From Varroa destructor (taxonomy: Eukaryota > Arthropoda > Arachnida > Mesostigmata > Varroidae), in the NCBI RefSeq assembly GCF_002443255.2, contig NW_019211456.1:52760486-52824485 (forward strand): DNA of 64,000 nucleotides, read 5' to 3'. Below are positions 1-13,400 of the stretch, one piece after another; within the stretch, counting starts at the first letter, position 1, and every line of letters begins with the position of its first letter. The position numbers were made by a program, and so were the translations under genes. Under the pieces are notes generated by a model. The model was not told where the DNA came from, did no database searches, and saw nothing but the letters and a program-made list of their open reading frames with translations.

Positions 1-929
1 CGGCTAGATACTAGTGAAGTTTGCCCGATCTAAGCGGATGACAATTAGCTTAGCAGAGACAAGGATGATTTTCTTTTCTTTCAGTTCGGATTCATCGATA
101 AATCAGTAACTGATGGTTAGATGAGGCAGCACTGCAACTGACAACAGAGGAATGACTCGCAAAATCTATAAATACGAACATCCGAATAAATGTAGTTCAT
201 AGGTAAATCAAAGTGCGTCATAGCGCTTATAGCAGTAGTGAGCTGGCGTTATTGTTGATACACAGAGCGACGCGCGTCGAATGGACTAAGATGCCGTTGA
301 CAATGTATATCACAGAACGTCAATCCATAAATATGTATTATATAATAGGATAACATCTACATAACTATATTAATGTGATGTGATGTAATGTGACGACATG
401 TGGTGAGATGCCGGCGTCGAATTTACACACACAATAAATTCACACATAAACATAAAAACGAAACACCTTCTGGGGGCCAGATTAATATTGAATGATGTTA
501 ACTAGATACAGATACGAGCAAAACATGCAGAAATCATCATACGCCAGAGATAATGGGGACATTTTTATGGGTATGTGGTGTTTGGATAATTGATGTAATT
601 AGTAATTAACTATTGGCCGGTACGGCGAACATTTTGACATACGCTTGAACCATTAAGGATTACAGTGGGTGCAGGAAGTACCAATTTAATTGTTTGATAT
701 CGCTTGCTTATGTTTTTGATCACGTATAGGCACCGTTTTAAGTTGTTTAACTATTTAAGATAATTACTAGTAGTAGCAGTAGTAGAATAAAATATTGAAA
801 TATTATGCCGATAATATTGTCTTAGTCTAAAGGTTACTGAAGTCAAATGGGAACAGCCGATGGAGTGACAATGAGCGTGGGAAGCTTGGTTGAAAGTAAG
901 CGTGGTTATGGGCTACCCTTTTCACACAC

Positions 930-933
<4 letters not shown>

Positions 934-988
<55 letters not shown>
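934..988. repeat. (AT)n microsatellite, about 27 units
   Basis: Uninterrupted alternating A and T, preceded by a short CACACACA tract. It keeps open frames on both strands that read as alternating Tyr-Ile, which are artefacts. Confidence 0.97.
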
Positions 989-989
<1 letters not shown>

Positions 990-2779
990 CTTTTTGCCAA
1001 TGACATGCCAATTCTTGTGGACTATGCTGATCATATGGGTTAGATGCATCTAGACGACAAGGAAATGAAGCAACAAGCAGGGAGAACGCAGGAGGGAAAT
1101 GATACGAAATACGTAGGGGAAAATCATAATCCGTTAGACTCGGAGAATGTCTTCCGGCCTTGTTCGAGCGTATTGTCTCTTTTTGAAGAAGTAACACACG
1201 AGTGAAAAGAATGATGATATCACGAATTAAGGAGGAGATCACCGTCATTACAGAATGCGTGTTCAGGCTGAGGTTAGATAGAATACAATACAATAATGAT
1301 AAACGATGAAAAATAAGAGAAAAAGGGGGGCGATAAAAAGGGTAAAATGGGGTGGCATAAAACAAGAGACCGACCCACAACTACCATGCATACAATTGTA
1401 CATATTCTTGATGTTCATATGTTTCCTCTTTATTTATGCATCGTATGTACTATACATGAGCAAGCAACTCAATGATCGCGATCGTATTATTATTATCATA
1501 GAGCGATGGAAGGCTATAAAAGCTGAATGGCAGGGGCACCCAACGATTAGGTCAATAATGATTCTAATAGTAATAAAACGATTGTAGCATGTATGAATTC
1601 AACAGTAAGGCACAGCGACGTGCCCAGTAAATACAGCGGATGTGCTAGAAAATGCGAACTGGCCGACGTGCAGATCAAGAATGAATGTGGTTAAAGGCAA
1701 AACTCTTTTTTGGGGCAAATTTGAAGTGCGGCCAGATACGGCAGTACCGGCGCTGAGGGAAGATGAGAAATGGGAGTATTGGAAACGTTTCGAATATGCC
1801 TTCATTGTCGAAAACTAAATGTAGTACTTTTAAATGAGTTATCTAAAGGTGGCAGTATGTCGCCTGACTTGCCTGAAGCATCACCGAAGTGTCTGAGATT
1901 TGACCAATTGTCAGGCTACTTTTTCTATCGTTGAATTTCACGCATCTCCTTTGATAAATAGTAGGCAGATGAGCTTACCTCTGCCGAAATATTTCTAATA
2001 ACTAAATTCAAAGTGTTTTTTCTTCTTGTTTTTATTGATACTTCTAAAAATACTATGCCCGATATGTGCACCAAATGACAATTTAAGAACACAGCCTTTT
2101 AAGGCGCTTGACAAGTCTTAAAACCAGTGATGTCTTCAGACCTAATTACAAATCTTTATATTGTGACGTATTGATCTATTTAATCAAAGAAAAAACAATG
2201 CAAGCATCATTTAGCAAACAATGTCTTCGATTCCTTTTAAGGACAGAAAACCTAGCCCCACTTGCAAACGTCACGTCAGATTCCCATTTCTAGCCTTTTG
2301 GCCCCATACAGCTTTTGGCTGTCTCAGGTTGTCTAAGTCGGATGCCAGCATCAAGAGCCCTTCTGCCATGATGTCGACACTATTTTCTTTTTAGAGAATT
2401 AAATTACTATTGGATAAAAAAATGTTGCCTGCGAGCGTTTCGGTGTATATACAACATATTGAGTGTAAAAATGGCCAATAACATTATCTCTGTACATACG
2501 TGGTGCAATAAACCTTAATAAAAATGAAAAACTGAACATACCTTCCTGCTGCAACAGCATTCTGGAAATAAACAATAATAACAAATAAAAAATAAGAACG
2601 TTATTGCCGACATCTGTTGATGTTATTTTTCAGAATAGTAACTATTAAATAAACACTGAACATTTTTTTTAGCTGCTAATAAATAGTCCTCTGAACAGCA
2701 CATGTTTCCATCTGGGTTGAACAAACAAGCAGTTGTTTCAGTAATGGAACTAGTTGATAAAAGAAACCCATAACGCTTT

Positions 2780-2819
2780 CTAAAAGCACAACAAGCCGTA
2801 CAATTTGTTGTGCTTTTAG
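2780..2819. repeat. Perfect 15-bp inverted repeat with 10-nt loop
   Basis: The left arm CTAAAAGCACAACAA (2780-2794) is the exact reverse complement of the right arm (2805-2819), and the spacer is GCCGTACAAT. The pairing does not extend beyond the arms. It could be a short foldback relic of a MITE or a hairpin in a transcript. It is shorter than a usual animal pre-miRNA stem. Confidence 0.9.
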
Positions 2820-5410
2820 CACCAGTGGCTTTTATTGTAGGCGTAATGCATACATGCAGCAGAGGCTACTTTCGACAGTGCCCTAGCTTGACATATGCTT
2901 GAATGAATGTAAAAAACAATATTAGTTAGCAGAAACAAAAGATTAAAACGAACTTATTGAGTTTTTAATAGGTGGCCCCTTTTTCGGCATTTGAGCATTT
3001 TGGTCCATGGTGTCTAAGCTATAAGACCAGTTGTTTTATCTTTAAACATCATGTTTGAGAAATCAAGTTACTTCTACTTAGCGGTAACTTTGTTCCGCTT
3101 TGCTGCAACAAAGGAATTACTTTGCTATCGTTTTTCCTATAACCAACCTCTCCTAATTTCGAAATACTGATTTTCTCCACAAATATAATTTGTATAACTA
3201 TTAGATAAAATATAGCACTGATTAGGTCACGTCACCGTTCTACCTTTCGTCACAGATAGGTAATATCGTTTGGTGCATAGCTACGCTTGTCCAAGTCGGT
3301 CTTTACAGTACGGCATATTTCTGCAGAAGTTGTGCTGTTTTTTTTAAAGAAAAGCTAACGTGCATGAATCTATAAGTTGACGATAATACAAGATGCGTGA
3401 AAACAAATCATTACATGCTGATTTTTATAGATAATTAAACTATTTTCCTTTTGATTGGTTAATATCTTACTCAACTTTACTTAGATTTACATAGAACCTT
3501 TCAATTAAGATTTTCTAACAAAGTACGCTTACTTCTGTTAGCTTTCGTGTTAAATATTTGGCTTATTATCCTTGTATAGGTAAAACATGGCGCGCACTTA
3601 TTTTAAACCATGTATATATAGCTTTGTGATGTAATTCATACGGTTTTGCAGACCGATAAAAAGTACGAATAAATCGTTGGGAAATATATATAACTTTAAC
3701 AAGTTGTTAAACATGCTCCGCAAAAGAAAGACTCCAGCGTTTAAGATATTCAAAATCATCGACCCATTTTTATAAACACATCATAGCCAAAACACATATT
3801 TTTTTGCATTTCTATGTTCGTTTTTCCTTTTGAGACCTTCCTCAACTGTCTTTCCGTAATTTATAATTATCCTCCAATTGCTGGCAAGGTAGCAGACAAA
3901 AATGCTCTAAAATATCTTCTGAAATACAATTTTTATTATGAATTCAATAGTCTCACCAGACTTGTCTAATGATGGCTGGATTTGCTAATATTAAAATAAT
4001 GATCATATATCCATAACTAAACGTTTCGAACATGACCTAATTTTCCGAAAAGCATGTAACTCTTTTGTGTAAGAAGAGTTTCTTGTATGCGTGAAGTCGG
4101 AGACTTGAAACAATTGGCCGCCCAACAAAGAAGTCAATCCAAACCCAGTCCAAGTCTAGTTGGTCTACACAATGAACATTTTTATAGAAATTATGTGGAG
4201 TCTTTCAGCGATAATGTTATTTTCTTTTTTATATAAGACAACCCTTTGTATACTTCCTGGGATCTTTCATACTATCCGCTAAATTAAGTTAGAGGTGCAT
4301 GAATGTCACTCAAATAGTTTCTTATTATGTTTTTGACCCTTTTAGGCATGATATGAACTGCGTACAACGGTTTGTTTCTAGACTGACACGCGAACCTCCA
4401 TGCGTGCCTTTGTTTGTGTGTATGTTTTCAGATTGTCTCCTGTGTTCCTTCGAATAATATCGGTGATATTTTGAAACATGTGTGATTTTTTTTGTATTTT
4501 AGTAAGATAGCTTCACAATAATTTTTACAATTTTTTTTGCAATAAAAGTATAGAGACGAGTATAACTTTAAACTTCGCTTTATAATAAGAATCTTAATAT
4601 TGATGGATTTCGAATTAAAGATCGGAAGCGTCATTCAACTCTATGGTGCTGTCGTAGAAATTGTATTGCTTGCAGTCCGAGACTACTTCGTTTGCATCTA
4701 CTAATTTATGAACCTTGAATAATTTAAGTTTTATAATTTTGGCTCTAGCTTTACAAGTACGTTTTATGTTTTTTGACAGGGAGCACTTTCTTGGTAGACC
4801 TTTCATGTTTGTAGATGCGACTGGATCTTTTCTTTGTAAATTTTAGTTTTACGAAAAGGCATTTTTGGCATCGAATAGGAGATGTTCTACGGTAGCTTGC
4901 TCACTTTTAGCCGACTGTCACTTTTTCTTTTCCTATCTCTTTACTTTTCCGGGCTTTCAAGTAGGAATTGACATCTGTCGAGTAAGTTTCTCAAGTTACC
5001 ACTGTGGCAAAGATGTCATCTCTACTGCGGTTCGGCCTGCATTTCAGTTTTTTTTTCTGCGAAGGCCCTTCCTTTGCAGACATATGGCCGATAAGCACAT
5101 TCGACACTTACTAGGCCAAACGGCGCTTACCCCTACCAAATTACTCTTCGCTTGTACCATCGGTTCAAAGAGGGTTTGTCCCTTCCCGAGCTTTTGTGCT
5201 TGCCATCAGATCGAGAATAGCACAGCTTGCATGCCCGGTGGCTTATCCGTTTCATCCATCTGGTTTGCACACCAGTAGGTAGCCAGCAACTAGCAACGCA
5301 AGCACCAGTTGCTCATGTAGTGCTTTGTACGCGGCTTTGAAGCGAGAATTTAAAATAGGAAAGGGCCGCAAGTTGTCCTGGGAGAAGAGGAAGGCGGGGT
5401 GAGAGGACGG

Positions 5411-5427
5411 CGAGAGGGGGGCGCCAG
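5411..5427 (+). promoter_or_regulatory. CTCF-like motif
   Basis: The core AGGGGGGCGCCA matches the GGGGGCGC half of the vertebrate and insect CTCF consensus with one departure, at the A before the G run. It lies at the start of the CpG-richer region. Binding is not shown by sequence alone. Confidence 0.35.
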
Positions 5428-6582
5428 CCTAGAGCAGAGCCATTGTACACATGAGACGGATACAGCAGTGGACAGCCTCCACGGTGAACAACAAGAACAG
5501 GATGGAAGTGCCGGAGCCGGGGGAGGGGGTCTAGTAGCGGTAGCAGTAGTTGTAGCAGTAGTAGAACTTGTCGGTTATGTTGGACGAAGGATGAGCCATA
5601 AGAGCCCGGGGAAAAGCGGTCGTCCGGGAGGGGTAAAAGAGAAGTAAGTAAAACTGCCTTTTCTCTTCACGCTTCTCACTCCATACCAACCCTTCCACGA
5701 ATCACCCTCTCCCTCTATTTCTACGTGAAGCATATGCCCTTTCTCTTGACCACCAGGCCAGTGGCGGGCGCCGGAACGTTGGAGCTCGAGTTAAAAGCGA
5801 GTGGAGAGCGAGTACCACGGCGACTATTGCTGTTTTTACTCGCTAACTCGCATACAATAGAGCACAGGCGACACAATAAAAAAGAAGTTTACCCTAAACG
5901 GTTTCGAATAACCTTAAAAAAATATACCTTTGGAGTGGATCTACTGAAAATTATACACTCTCGATAGATGTGAGTAAAACGTAATTGGTGCATAACGAGC
6001 TGTTCAAACTACGAATTCCCACAAGTAGTAGAATAGGGAGTGCAAGCTGAAGGAGCTGGTATAAGTGATTGCTGTTGCTACAACTGCTAGAAGCCTTGCA
6101 GCGTTATTTACCTAGTGTTTATTTCGATCTGACAGGCGATATGACCTACCTATTATTCTAGCTGATCGTTTAGTGTTAGGTGCTGTTGTGCTAGTTGCTC
6201 CTGTTTCATTTGGTTAACGGAGAGGAGGAATTAAGGAATCAATCGCGAGGATATCGCGATACAACAAAGTCGACCTGAAAAGGATTTGCTGTGTTGTGCT
6301 TGCTATATTAGTTATTTGTGATCGTTAAAAATTACGTTCCGTCAAGCGAAAAATCGAGTTAAGTAGTAGATAGTGCGAAAAGTAGGAAAAATTTGCGCCA
6401 GTGTCAGAATCGACGCGCCACGTTACAGCTGCAGGCCGAAATAGACAACTAGCTACCGCAAGGTAATCCGAGGCAGTGGATTTTGCCACCTGAAAGGATT
6501 GGCATTTACTTGCCGCTGAGCGACTTGAATCTTGGCGCGCATCGATGCATCGGTGGACCGGCTCGGCTTGTCTTCAAGTCTT

Positions 6583-6597
6583 GAGCGCCATCTAGTG
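6583..6597 (-). promoter_or_regulatory. CTCF-like insulator motif
   Basis: GAGCGCCATCTAGTG reads CACTAGATGGCGCTC on the minus strand. This fits the CTCF core CACTAGATGGCGC, shared by insects and vertebrates, without mismatch. It sits inside the promoter-like region, where CTCF sites are common. Confidence 0.5.
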
Positions 6598-7440
6598 CTC
6601 TCTTCTACCTCCCAGTTTTCCCCACCTCAAGCCACAGTTAGCAGCACTCAAAGAGACTTGTAGTATCATAGTGCGTGCTGGTGTGTATATCGAGTGCGAC
6701 TGAATGGGCCAAGTATAACTGCTGCGAAACTTCGTGAAGAAAAGAAAGTTCGTCCACTTGGCGGTGGTTAGTGGTGGCTTAGTTTAAGCTTCTTCACGGA
6801 TAGAGTGTTAAGTGTGTGTAGTGCTAATTGTCGTGGTCGTGCAATTAAGTACAGTCAGTAGTTGTAGTTGTAGGCCAGTGAGTCGATAAGTGCCGAAGGA
6901 CTACTCCGACATATACAAAGGAGCCTAGAACAAGGATTCCGGAGAAGCTAGAATCACTTCGTAGGAGGTAATACGCAATCATATTATACAGCATTGGTAA
7001 CTAACTGAGTCACCTAGAATCGGCAGCAAGCAGACAAACTAGTCTAAAGACGTAGAAAAAAGATACACAAAAACGTGCTCCAGGCAGGCCAAAAGGGCTA
7101 GTAGTAACGTCCGGTTACAGCTGAGCGGCGACTAACATCCTCCAGTGGCTGCCGGGCACCTGTCAGAGTGAGAGCGCGCATCCATCTCAACCTGGAAAGA
7201 AGCAAGCTCCGTAAGAGCTAGTAATCGAGTACTCCGTTTCTACGCCGCGTTTTCCGCAAAAAGCTAGAAAAGTAGAAGCATTTCATCAGTTAGACGTTAG
7301 AATATACAATTCTGACAAGTAGGCAAGGTTGGAATAGGCAACACAATTGCACTGGTCCATCGGCGGTTTTAGGTGTAGAGGCTGCTAGCGCAGGTTGCTT
7401 AGTACGTCGAAAAGAAGCGATAGGACCGCCGCGAGGTTGT

Positions 7441-10400
7441 ACTGCTGTGTGATGTGGTCCATTATATTTGTAGGTTAATCTGAATACGTAATGGCTAGCT
7501 GATATGAAGGAAATGTTCTGCTCTCCTTTCCGTATTTTGAATGGTAGAGTTTTTAGACGAGTAAAACTAGTAAAAGATTCTAAAATGGCAAGTTACTTTT
7601 CTCAGTGTTTTAAAACTAAAGGCAGCTGTCAAAGTTCTGTATAAAAAAATTACCTTAACAACATGTATTTTAAGGTATATGCTACTGTTTATGGTCGATC
7701 TTTAGGTTGTAACAAGCAAGTTATTCGATCGTGTCGTTGTTTCGACATCAGATAACTCACTTCGACATTGTCGGCGTGCACTCCGAGAAGAAAATCGACG
7801 GACAATCTTGACCAAAGCTGGCGGTGGTTCTGGACTGTCTGTATGCGTCTGTCTATAGAAATCTACTTTGGGCGTAAAAGTCCTTCATATGGGCAACAGG
7901 CATATGAATTGCGTGCTATGAAATGCGGACTTTTTGTCAGTTTCGTCGAAAATAGTAGCTCTGACTACTCAGTCGCTTGATACTGTGTCAGCTACTTTTT
8001 AATTGACAAAGCATAGCGTCCGGCGCCTTATTCGTGGAGTGCTGCTTTGATCCTACGAGTATCGATGGATACCTTACTTATAATAGCTGTCAACATTTCT
8101 GCCCTCCATCAAGTTTTGAGTTATAACTAAGTAACTAAAAACGTGAATGCGAGCAATTTTCAGTTGGTTTCCTAGTGATCCTAGACAATCAAATAATTTT
8201 GTGCTTCCTCTGAGCCCGTTTAACTATATATAATAAAATACTATTTTCCATAAGCGCAACATTTATTATTTTTCCCTGAGTTAGATCTGTTATAAAAAGA
8301 TGATGTAGAAGTAGAGACTGATGTGCTTCTATGTACATCTTGTGTTTTGAGGCAAATACACCTGATTTTAACCACGTAAGACCGTGCAGTGCACCTGTGA
8401 AACCTGCTAATGTTTGATCAGAAGAGTACCTGTTTGTTCGGTTAGTTGAATTTCTAAATAGGGTATGTCTTTTTTATGTTTTATCAAGAAATTACTTCAT
8501 TGTTGTAGTCGCTCCACAAAAGATCTGCTTTTGTATAAATATTGCTTGAGGTTCCTCAAAGAAATATGAAGCAAGGTTCTATTATCAAGAGGAACAAATT
8601 TTTCAAGATATTACAAGATACTTTTTGGGATGACTTGATGTACGGGAAAGTTAGTGGAACTCTAGTCTGCACTGTCCGGTATCCCTAGCCTAATGTTGCA
8701 ATTTCAGGACGAATTAATTTTTTTCTCTTTTCACTCATACAAGACTAGGCGAACACATAGTTTGCATCCACTTATTAGGCATTTCGAAATGCTAATTTTA
8801 GCGCATTTAGGCACACAGAAGCTGCAGAAATTAGCCTTCAGAATAATACATTAAATGATAAACCCCTATTAGCTTAGAGAACACTATATGTCAGTGTATT
8901 TCATTTCTTGAAAGCTGTCTAATATTGTATTCATTCGTATCTATCGATAGTACTTGAGCATTTCGTTTTTATGGCCATCGAATTATCCTTTGGAAAGTAA
9001 GTGTTTTTCATTGGCTCGTCGTCCATAAGAATTGAGTGACACATATTTTTGTTAAGTACGTCTTGATACTAGCTGAGTACATTTACGTGCTCCTTTCTTT
9101 CTTGAGCTTGAGACGGATTTACCGGAACAAAACGTCTGGTCACGTCGATGATTATTTCAGATTATCAACGTCTCTTAGACCTCATCATCACAAGTAATCT
9201 ATTTAAGAATAATTTTTTATCAACTAAATATTGAGTGAATTGCGGCTGATATCTTCAAAGTGGAGAGAAATGGTGTTTCATAAGGCATACTTCATGGGAA
9301 TGTTTTATTAAACGAATAACCGATTATAATGAATAACCAGGAAATTATTACTGGTAGACCGAAGCGTATGGAAGTTAGGTAGATGATAGGCATCTAAATG
9401 CAGGACCAAGCTTGTGGATTACTGCATTGTGTTTCTCTGACACGTGCTAAAGCTACTATTAATGGCAGCGAAATTAAAGTTGGCTTGATTTTCTCGATAT
9501 CGGTTGTGTTCTCGCATGATAGTGTCTTATGGCTTTTTCTAATTATAGGAAAATAGATAATTATTCATTATCATCTTTATTTGCAGTAATGCTTATTGAT
9601 ATGTATATGTAAAAAAGTGGGCTTTGTCAAATGCGTTTGGCAATGTTTGGGCGTAAGTCACGGGTATTCAAGAGGGAATTTGAGACTTATAAAATGTATT
9701 TCTCAACAGATACAACAGATAATACCTTTTAGCGAAAACAAGCCTCCAATTTAAACGTTTAACATGTGATATTAAGTTAGGTTTACTGCGACGATGTTCG
9801 GTAAATCATGCCTAACATCAACTTTTTATATCCGCCATAAATTATTGGCACATGATAACAACTTTCTTTATTTATACAATTTGTGTTGCATTTGTGAGTC
9901 GAGTAACTCCACTAATCTCCTTTAACAAAATTGTTAGTAAATCATCAATCCCTTGTAGGCTTGCTCTCAACGTTGTCACGATGCAGGGAATTTAATGAAG
10001 ACTTATTAAACATTTATTCTTTGATTGATCGTGGTAAACGTTTGTCTTCCCCATTTGAAAATGCAAATTAAGTAACAACTTCTAAAGATCGCTCACCATA
10101 AATGTAAAAGAAACATGAAAAAACATCGTATTATTTTATAGCATCTTATTGTTTTGGTTTTTTTTTCGCTTTATTAATATTTTATTACATTGGTCAAAGT
10201 GTACCTCTAGTGGAAGATTAAATATTTCGAGTTTTAAGTTCAATACTAATGTTAAGCATTGCTACAGACTGTACATATATGAAGGAAGCCACAGAGTGGA
10301 CCGAAGTCGAAAACAGAAAAAAAAATCGAAAAGATATAAAAATAAATCTGTTAATTTCCTTACAATGAAATCTAAGTTATACTAAGAAAATTTGACAGCA

Positions 10401-13400
10401 AATGATATGATCCAGAGATTAGAACGCACAAAGCAACCAGTAAATCTGGTGTTGTCGTTTTCGGCAGCAGCTGGGTACGGTGTTAGGGTTAACATCAGTA
10501 TTATAGCTTATCTGTGTGTCTCATAACTGTCATTGCCTTCATTAAAATATATTATTTCATAACAAAGAACACATTGTCCACTTTGTGGGAAGCCTACTTT
10601 GCCGATCGTCGTTATTGAGCCTATGGCGTGGAGTTCCGCCCTAAAAATACGATTTTTATGACGGCATTACTCGCGAGTGTATGTATTGTCGTTCACATCG
10701 TCGTGCTCATAACGTACCATTTACTGCAAAAACGTCAATGTAGAGATTCGGAGTATAAGGTGATTATCATTTCAGTAAGGAAATCCTGAGTATTTCAGTT
10801 ACGGCTCTCATTGAGGCTGACCGTTTTTTCAGACGCTCTGTTCCAACATGAAAAAAATGACGACCAGACTTAGAATCTTCGCAATTGTGTATTGGTAACA
10901 GATGAATCTTGCATTTAAATATTGAAACAGCCACGAGGTGAAGGTCAGCCGTCTGAAGTCCGCGAAGCCGTATGAAAATGGCGAAACATTATTTTGAATT
11001 TACATTTTGTATTCGTTTCGCTCAATGAACGAAAATTCAATTGTTCACTGAATTTTCAAACTATTCTACTACAGTACTGCGCTGATGCGTATGGAAATTT
11101 AACATTCTGTTAGGCAGATTTTTTTTTTGAGATAACTAAACTTAGTGTGTTAAAGGGCAATATCTCGGGAGTCCTGCTTGTCAAACGTCAAGGCAGAACC
11201 TGTATAGCATAATAGACGAAAAGCTAAATAAATATTAGTATAATATCATTTTTAAATATAAATATAAAAATAAAAATCTATGACGCATTTAATGGCCGCA
11301 ATGCTGATGCGCCAGTTCTCTGTATTTGGTCATCACTATTGGCTATTCACGATCACTTGTGTCGGCTATTGGTGGTGGATGAACCATGAAATCATAATCC
11401 GCTGCTGAAGCAGCCGCTGAACGATGAGGGGCGTTGTTCATCGAAAGCTGTTCGCTTGCTTGTCTATCATTATATGCCTGTTACGTTGTTGTAAGCGCTT
11501 TGTGCTATGCCGCTTGCTGGGACGTCTGTCTTGCAAAGAAACGACAGTATATCATGACAAAAACAAACCAACTTCCAGAACATCGTTAAACTCTTCTTTT
11601 ACACATGTTTTATTAGTAATGGCTGCATTTAGTCTATGTCTTAATACAACACTTAGTATCAAGTCATCTTATCCTTCAGAAAACCAGACAACAATGTACA
11701 AGCGAACAGTAACAATAATAATGATGATAATTATTTTCGTTGGGTATGCTGCCAATTATAGTTATGATAATAAAAGTAGCACCTTTCGGATCAAGGCGAA
11801 TCTCTAATATTAGACAGATTGGTTAGCATTATGTATTATATAAGCATGCTGATGACAAATTATTAACAACGGTTAAAGATTTCCTGATATTTATGGGTTC
11901 CTTTGTTACTTTGACGTTGCGTGATATCTAATCAACTTTACTTTAAATTTGTTATTATATGATCGAACAAAAGTGACAATACTTATTATCTAATTATAAT
12001 CAGCCTCTATCTGGAAGTGCGAGTTCACGGAAACATACCTGGATTACTTAAAACGATACCGTCATGCATAATTTGAATTTTCGATCTATATGATAATCAA
12101 AATATGTTCAATTGTTGTTTCAGACTTAGAGTGCTCCTTATGATAAACTAATACAGATCGATATGTAGAGTAACAGATCAAATAAGCGAATTTCACGATC
12201 CTTATAGTGGCTGAATTTTTTTTACTAATTACTACAACAATAAGATCTAACTAATTCGGTTATTCCATAAATAAATAAAGTAGTGCCATTTTATTTAGGA
12301 TACATGGTAGAGCTGGGTATATTTTATAGAAACAACCATTATCTGAGTCCTTCAAAGGAGAGAATACACAAATCTATAAATCAATGTAGCACATACATTT
12401 TATTCACAATTATTTACAGGATATCTTCTTATTATTAGGAGTGCGTTAGATGTTAGAAGCGATACATTTGCTGTTAGATTTGCTCGCTTTTCCATTTATA
12501 TTTTTCAGCGGCACTCCAATTCAATATTCCATATACATATAGGTGTATCCTTGTGTGTTATTTATTTCTACATGTGTAAATTTAGACCGAACGTTGTAGT
12601 TAAAGACAGTACATTATTTAGCAGAATACGCCATTGTCAAAGAAACTGTTTAACTAAATAGCTACCAAAACAATGATTATTTTACGGCGTTTTGCCATTG
12701 TGACTTTTAGCTTGTTCCATTTGGGTCCTGCTATATAAAGGAAACTGAAGACAGGCTAGTTAAGAGAATGAATATGAAGAAGGCAAAAAAAATTGGACTG
12801 AAAATAAATTTCACAGATGTTCACATGTAGCTGTACATCTTCAGTCTGTCATATACGCCAGCAGAACACACGTTCCTGCGTAGCTTTACCGAGTACATAC
12901 ATGTTAGCCTATGGTTACGATCATTTCGCCCATAACGTACTTCTCAACTATATGGATAGGAGGTTAGTTCATGTAAAATTGTAGAAAATACTTGGTATAC
13001 ATTTTTCTAAGCTAAGTGTTCAAAAAAAGGCTTCATGATAGAGATACCAATTAATATTAGATATTCTTACAAGATTTACTAGATCTGTGGTAGGAAAAAT
13101 TAGACCAAACGAGATTTGCTTCAAGCAGAAATATCTTTTCGGTCCTCCGCTTCACAAAGGGTATCTCTTGCTCTGTGCATTATCGATATTCCACGTAACG
13201 CTCACTTGATTGCAATTACAGATTTGCTTCCTGCTTTATTTATGTAGTATTATCAGGTCCAGCGGCTGAAGCCCATAGCTTATGCTGCTTCTTTGGCTCA
13301 ACGTTGAGTTGAAATAGACGCTGGATCTTCTACATCAGATGAAGTCATCTTTGAACGCTCACACATCTTGGGACCTTTGTTTCCCTTCATTTTAGAATAG

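Larger units (their letters stand above)
1..5290. other. AT-rich stretch with no recognisable gene
   Basis: I see no frame with family resemblance and no convincing exon here. The longest open frame (about 150 codons, minus strand, 922-1380) is held open by the TA microsatellite. A 137-codon plus-strand frame at 4865-5278 begins at TTG, and neither it nor its complement resembles a known protein. The stretch carries the TA microsatellite and the perfect hairpin listed separately. It is probably intergenic or intronic. Confidence 0.6.
5300..7440 (+). promoter_or_regulatory. Candidate promoter and untranslated first-exon region
   Basis: This stretch is richer in G+C and CpG than its flanks and lacks a convincing coding frame. 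It contains trinucleotide-type runs of GTAGCAGTA near 5535-5560, two CTCF-like motifs, and several possible 5' splice sites: GAA|GTAAGTAAA near 5644, CAAG|GTAATCC near 6460 and GGAG|GTAATAC near 6966. That fits a promoter with a long untranslated leader. The nearest plus-strand coding exon seen is the SNAP-25-like one about 20 kb downstream, whose own leader begins at a splice acceptor and so needs an upstream exon. The link and the strand are inference. An 82-codon frame at 5399-5647 is rich in Gly, Ala and Val and looks compositional. Confidence 0.4.

Noticed and set aside
847..895. Possible first exon MGTADGVTMSVGSLVE followed by GTAAGC
   Set aside because: The donor is preceded by AAA rather than a good exon end, the peptide is too short to recognise, and a microsatellite follows at once.
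922..1380. 152-codon minus-strand frame
   Set aside because: Its C-terminal part is a Tyr-Ile run made by the TA microsatellite, and the rest shows no family pattern.
11424..11807. 127-codon plus-strand frame with hydrophobic segments
   Set aside because: Length is within chance for 64 kb read in six frames, and there is no splice, signal or family support.
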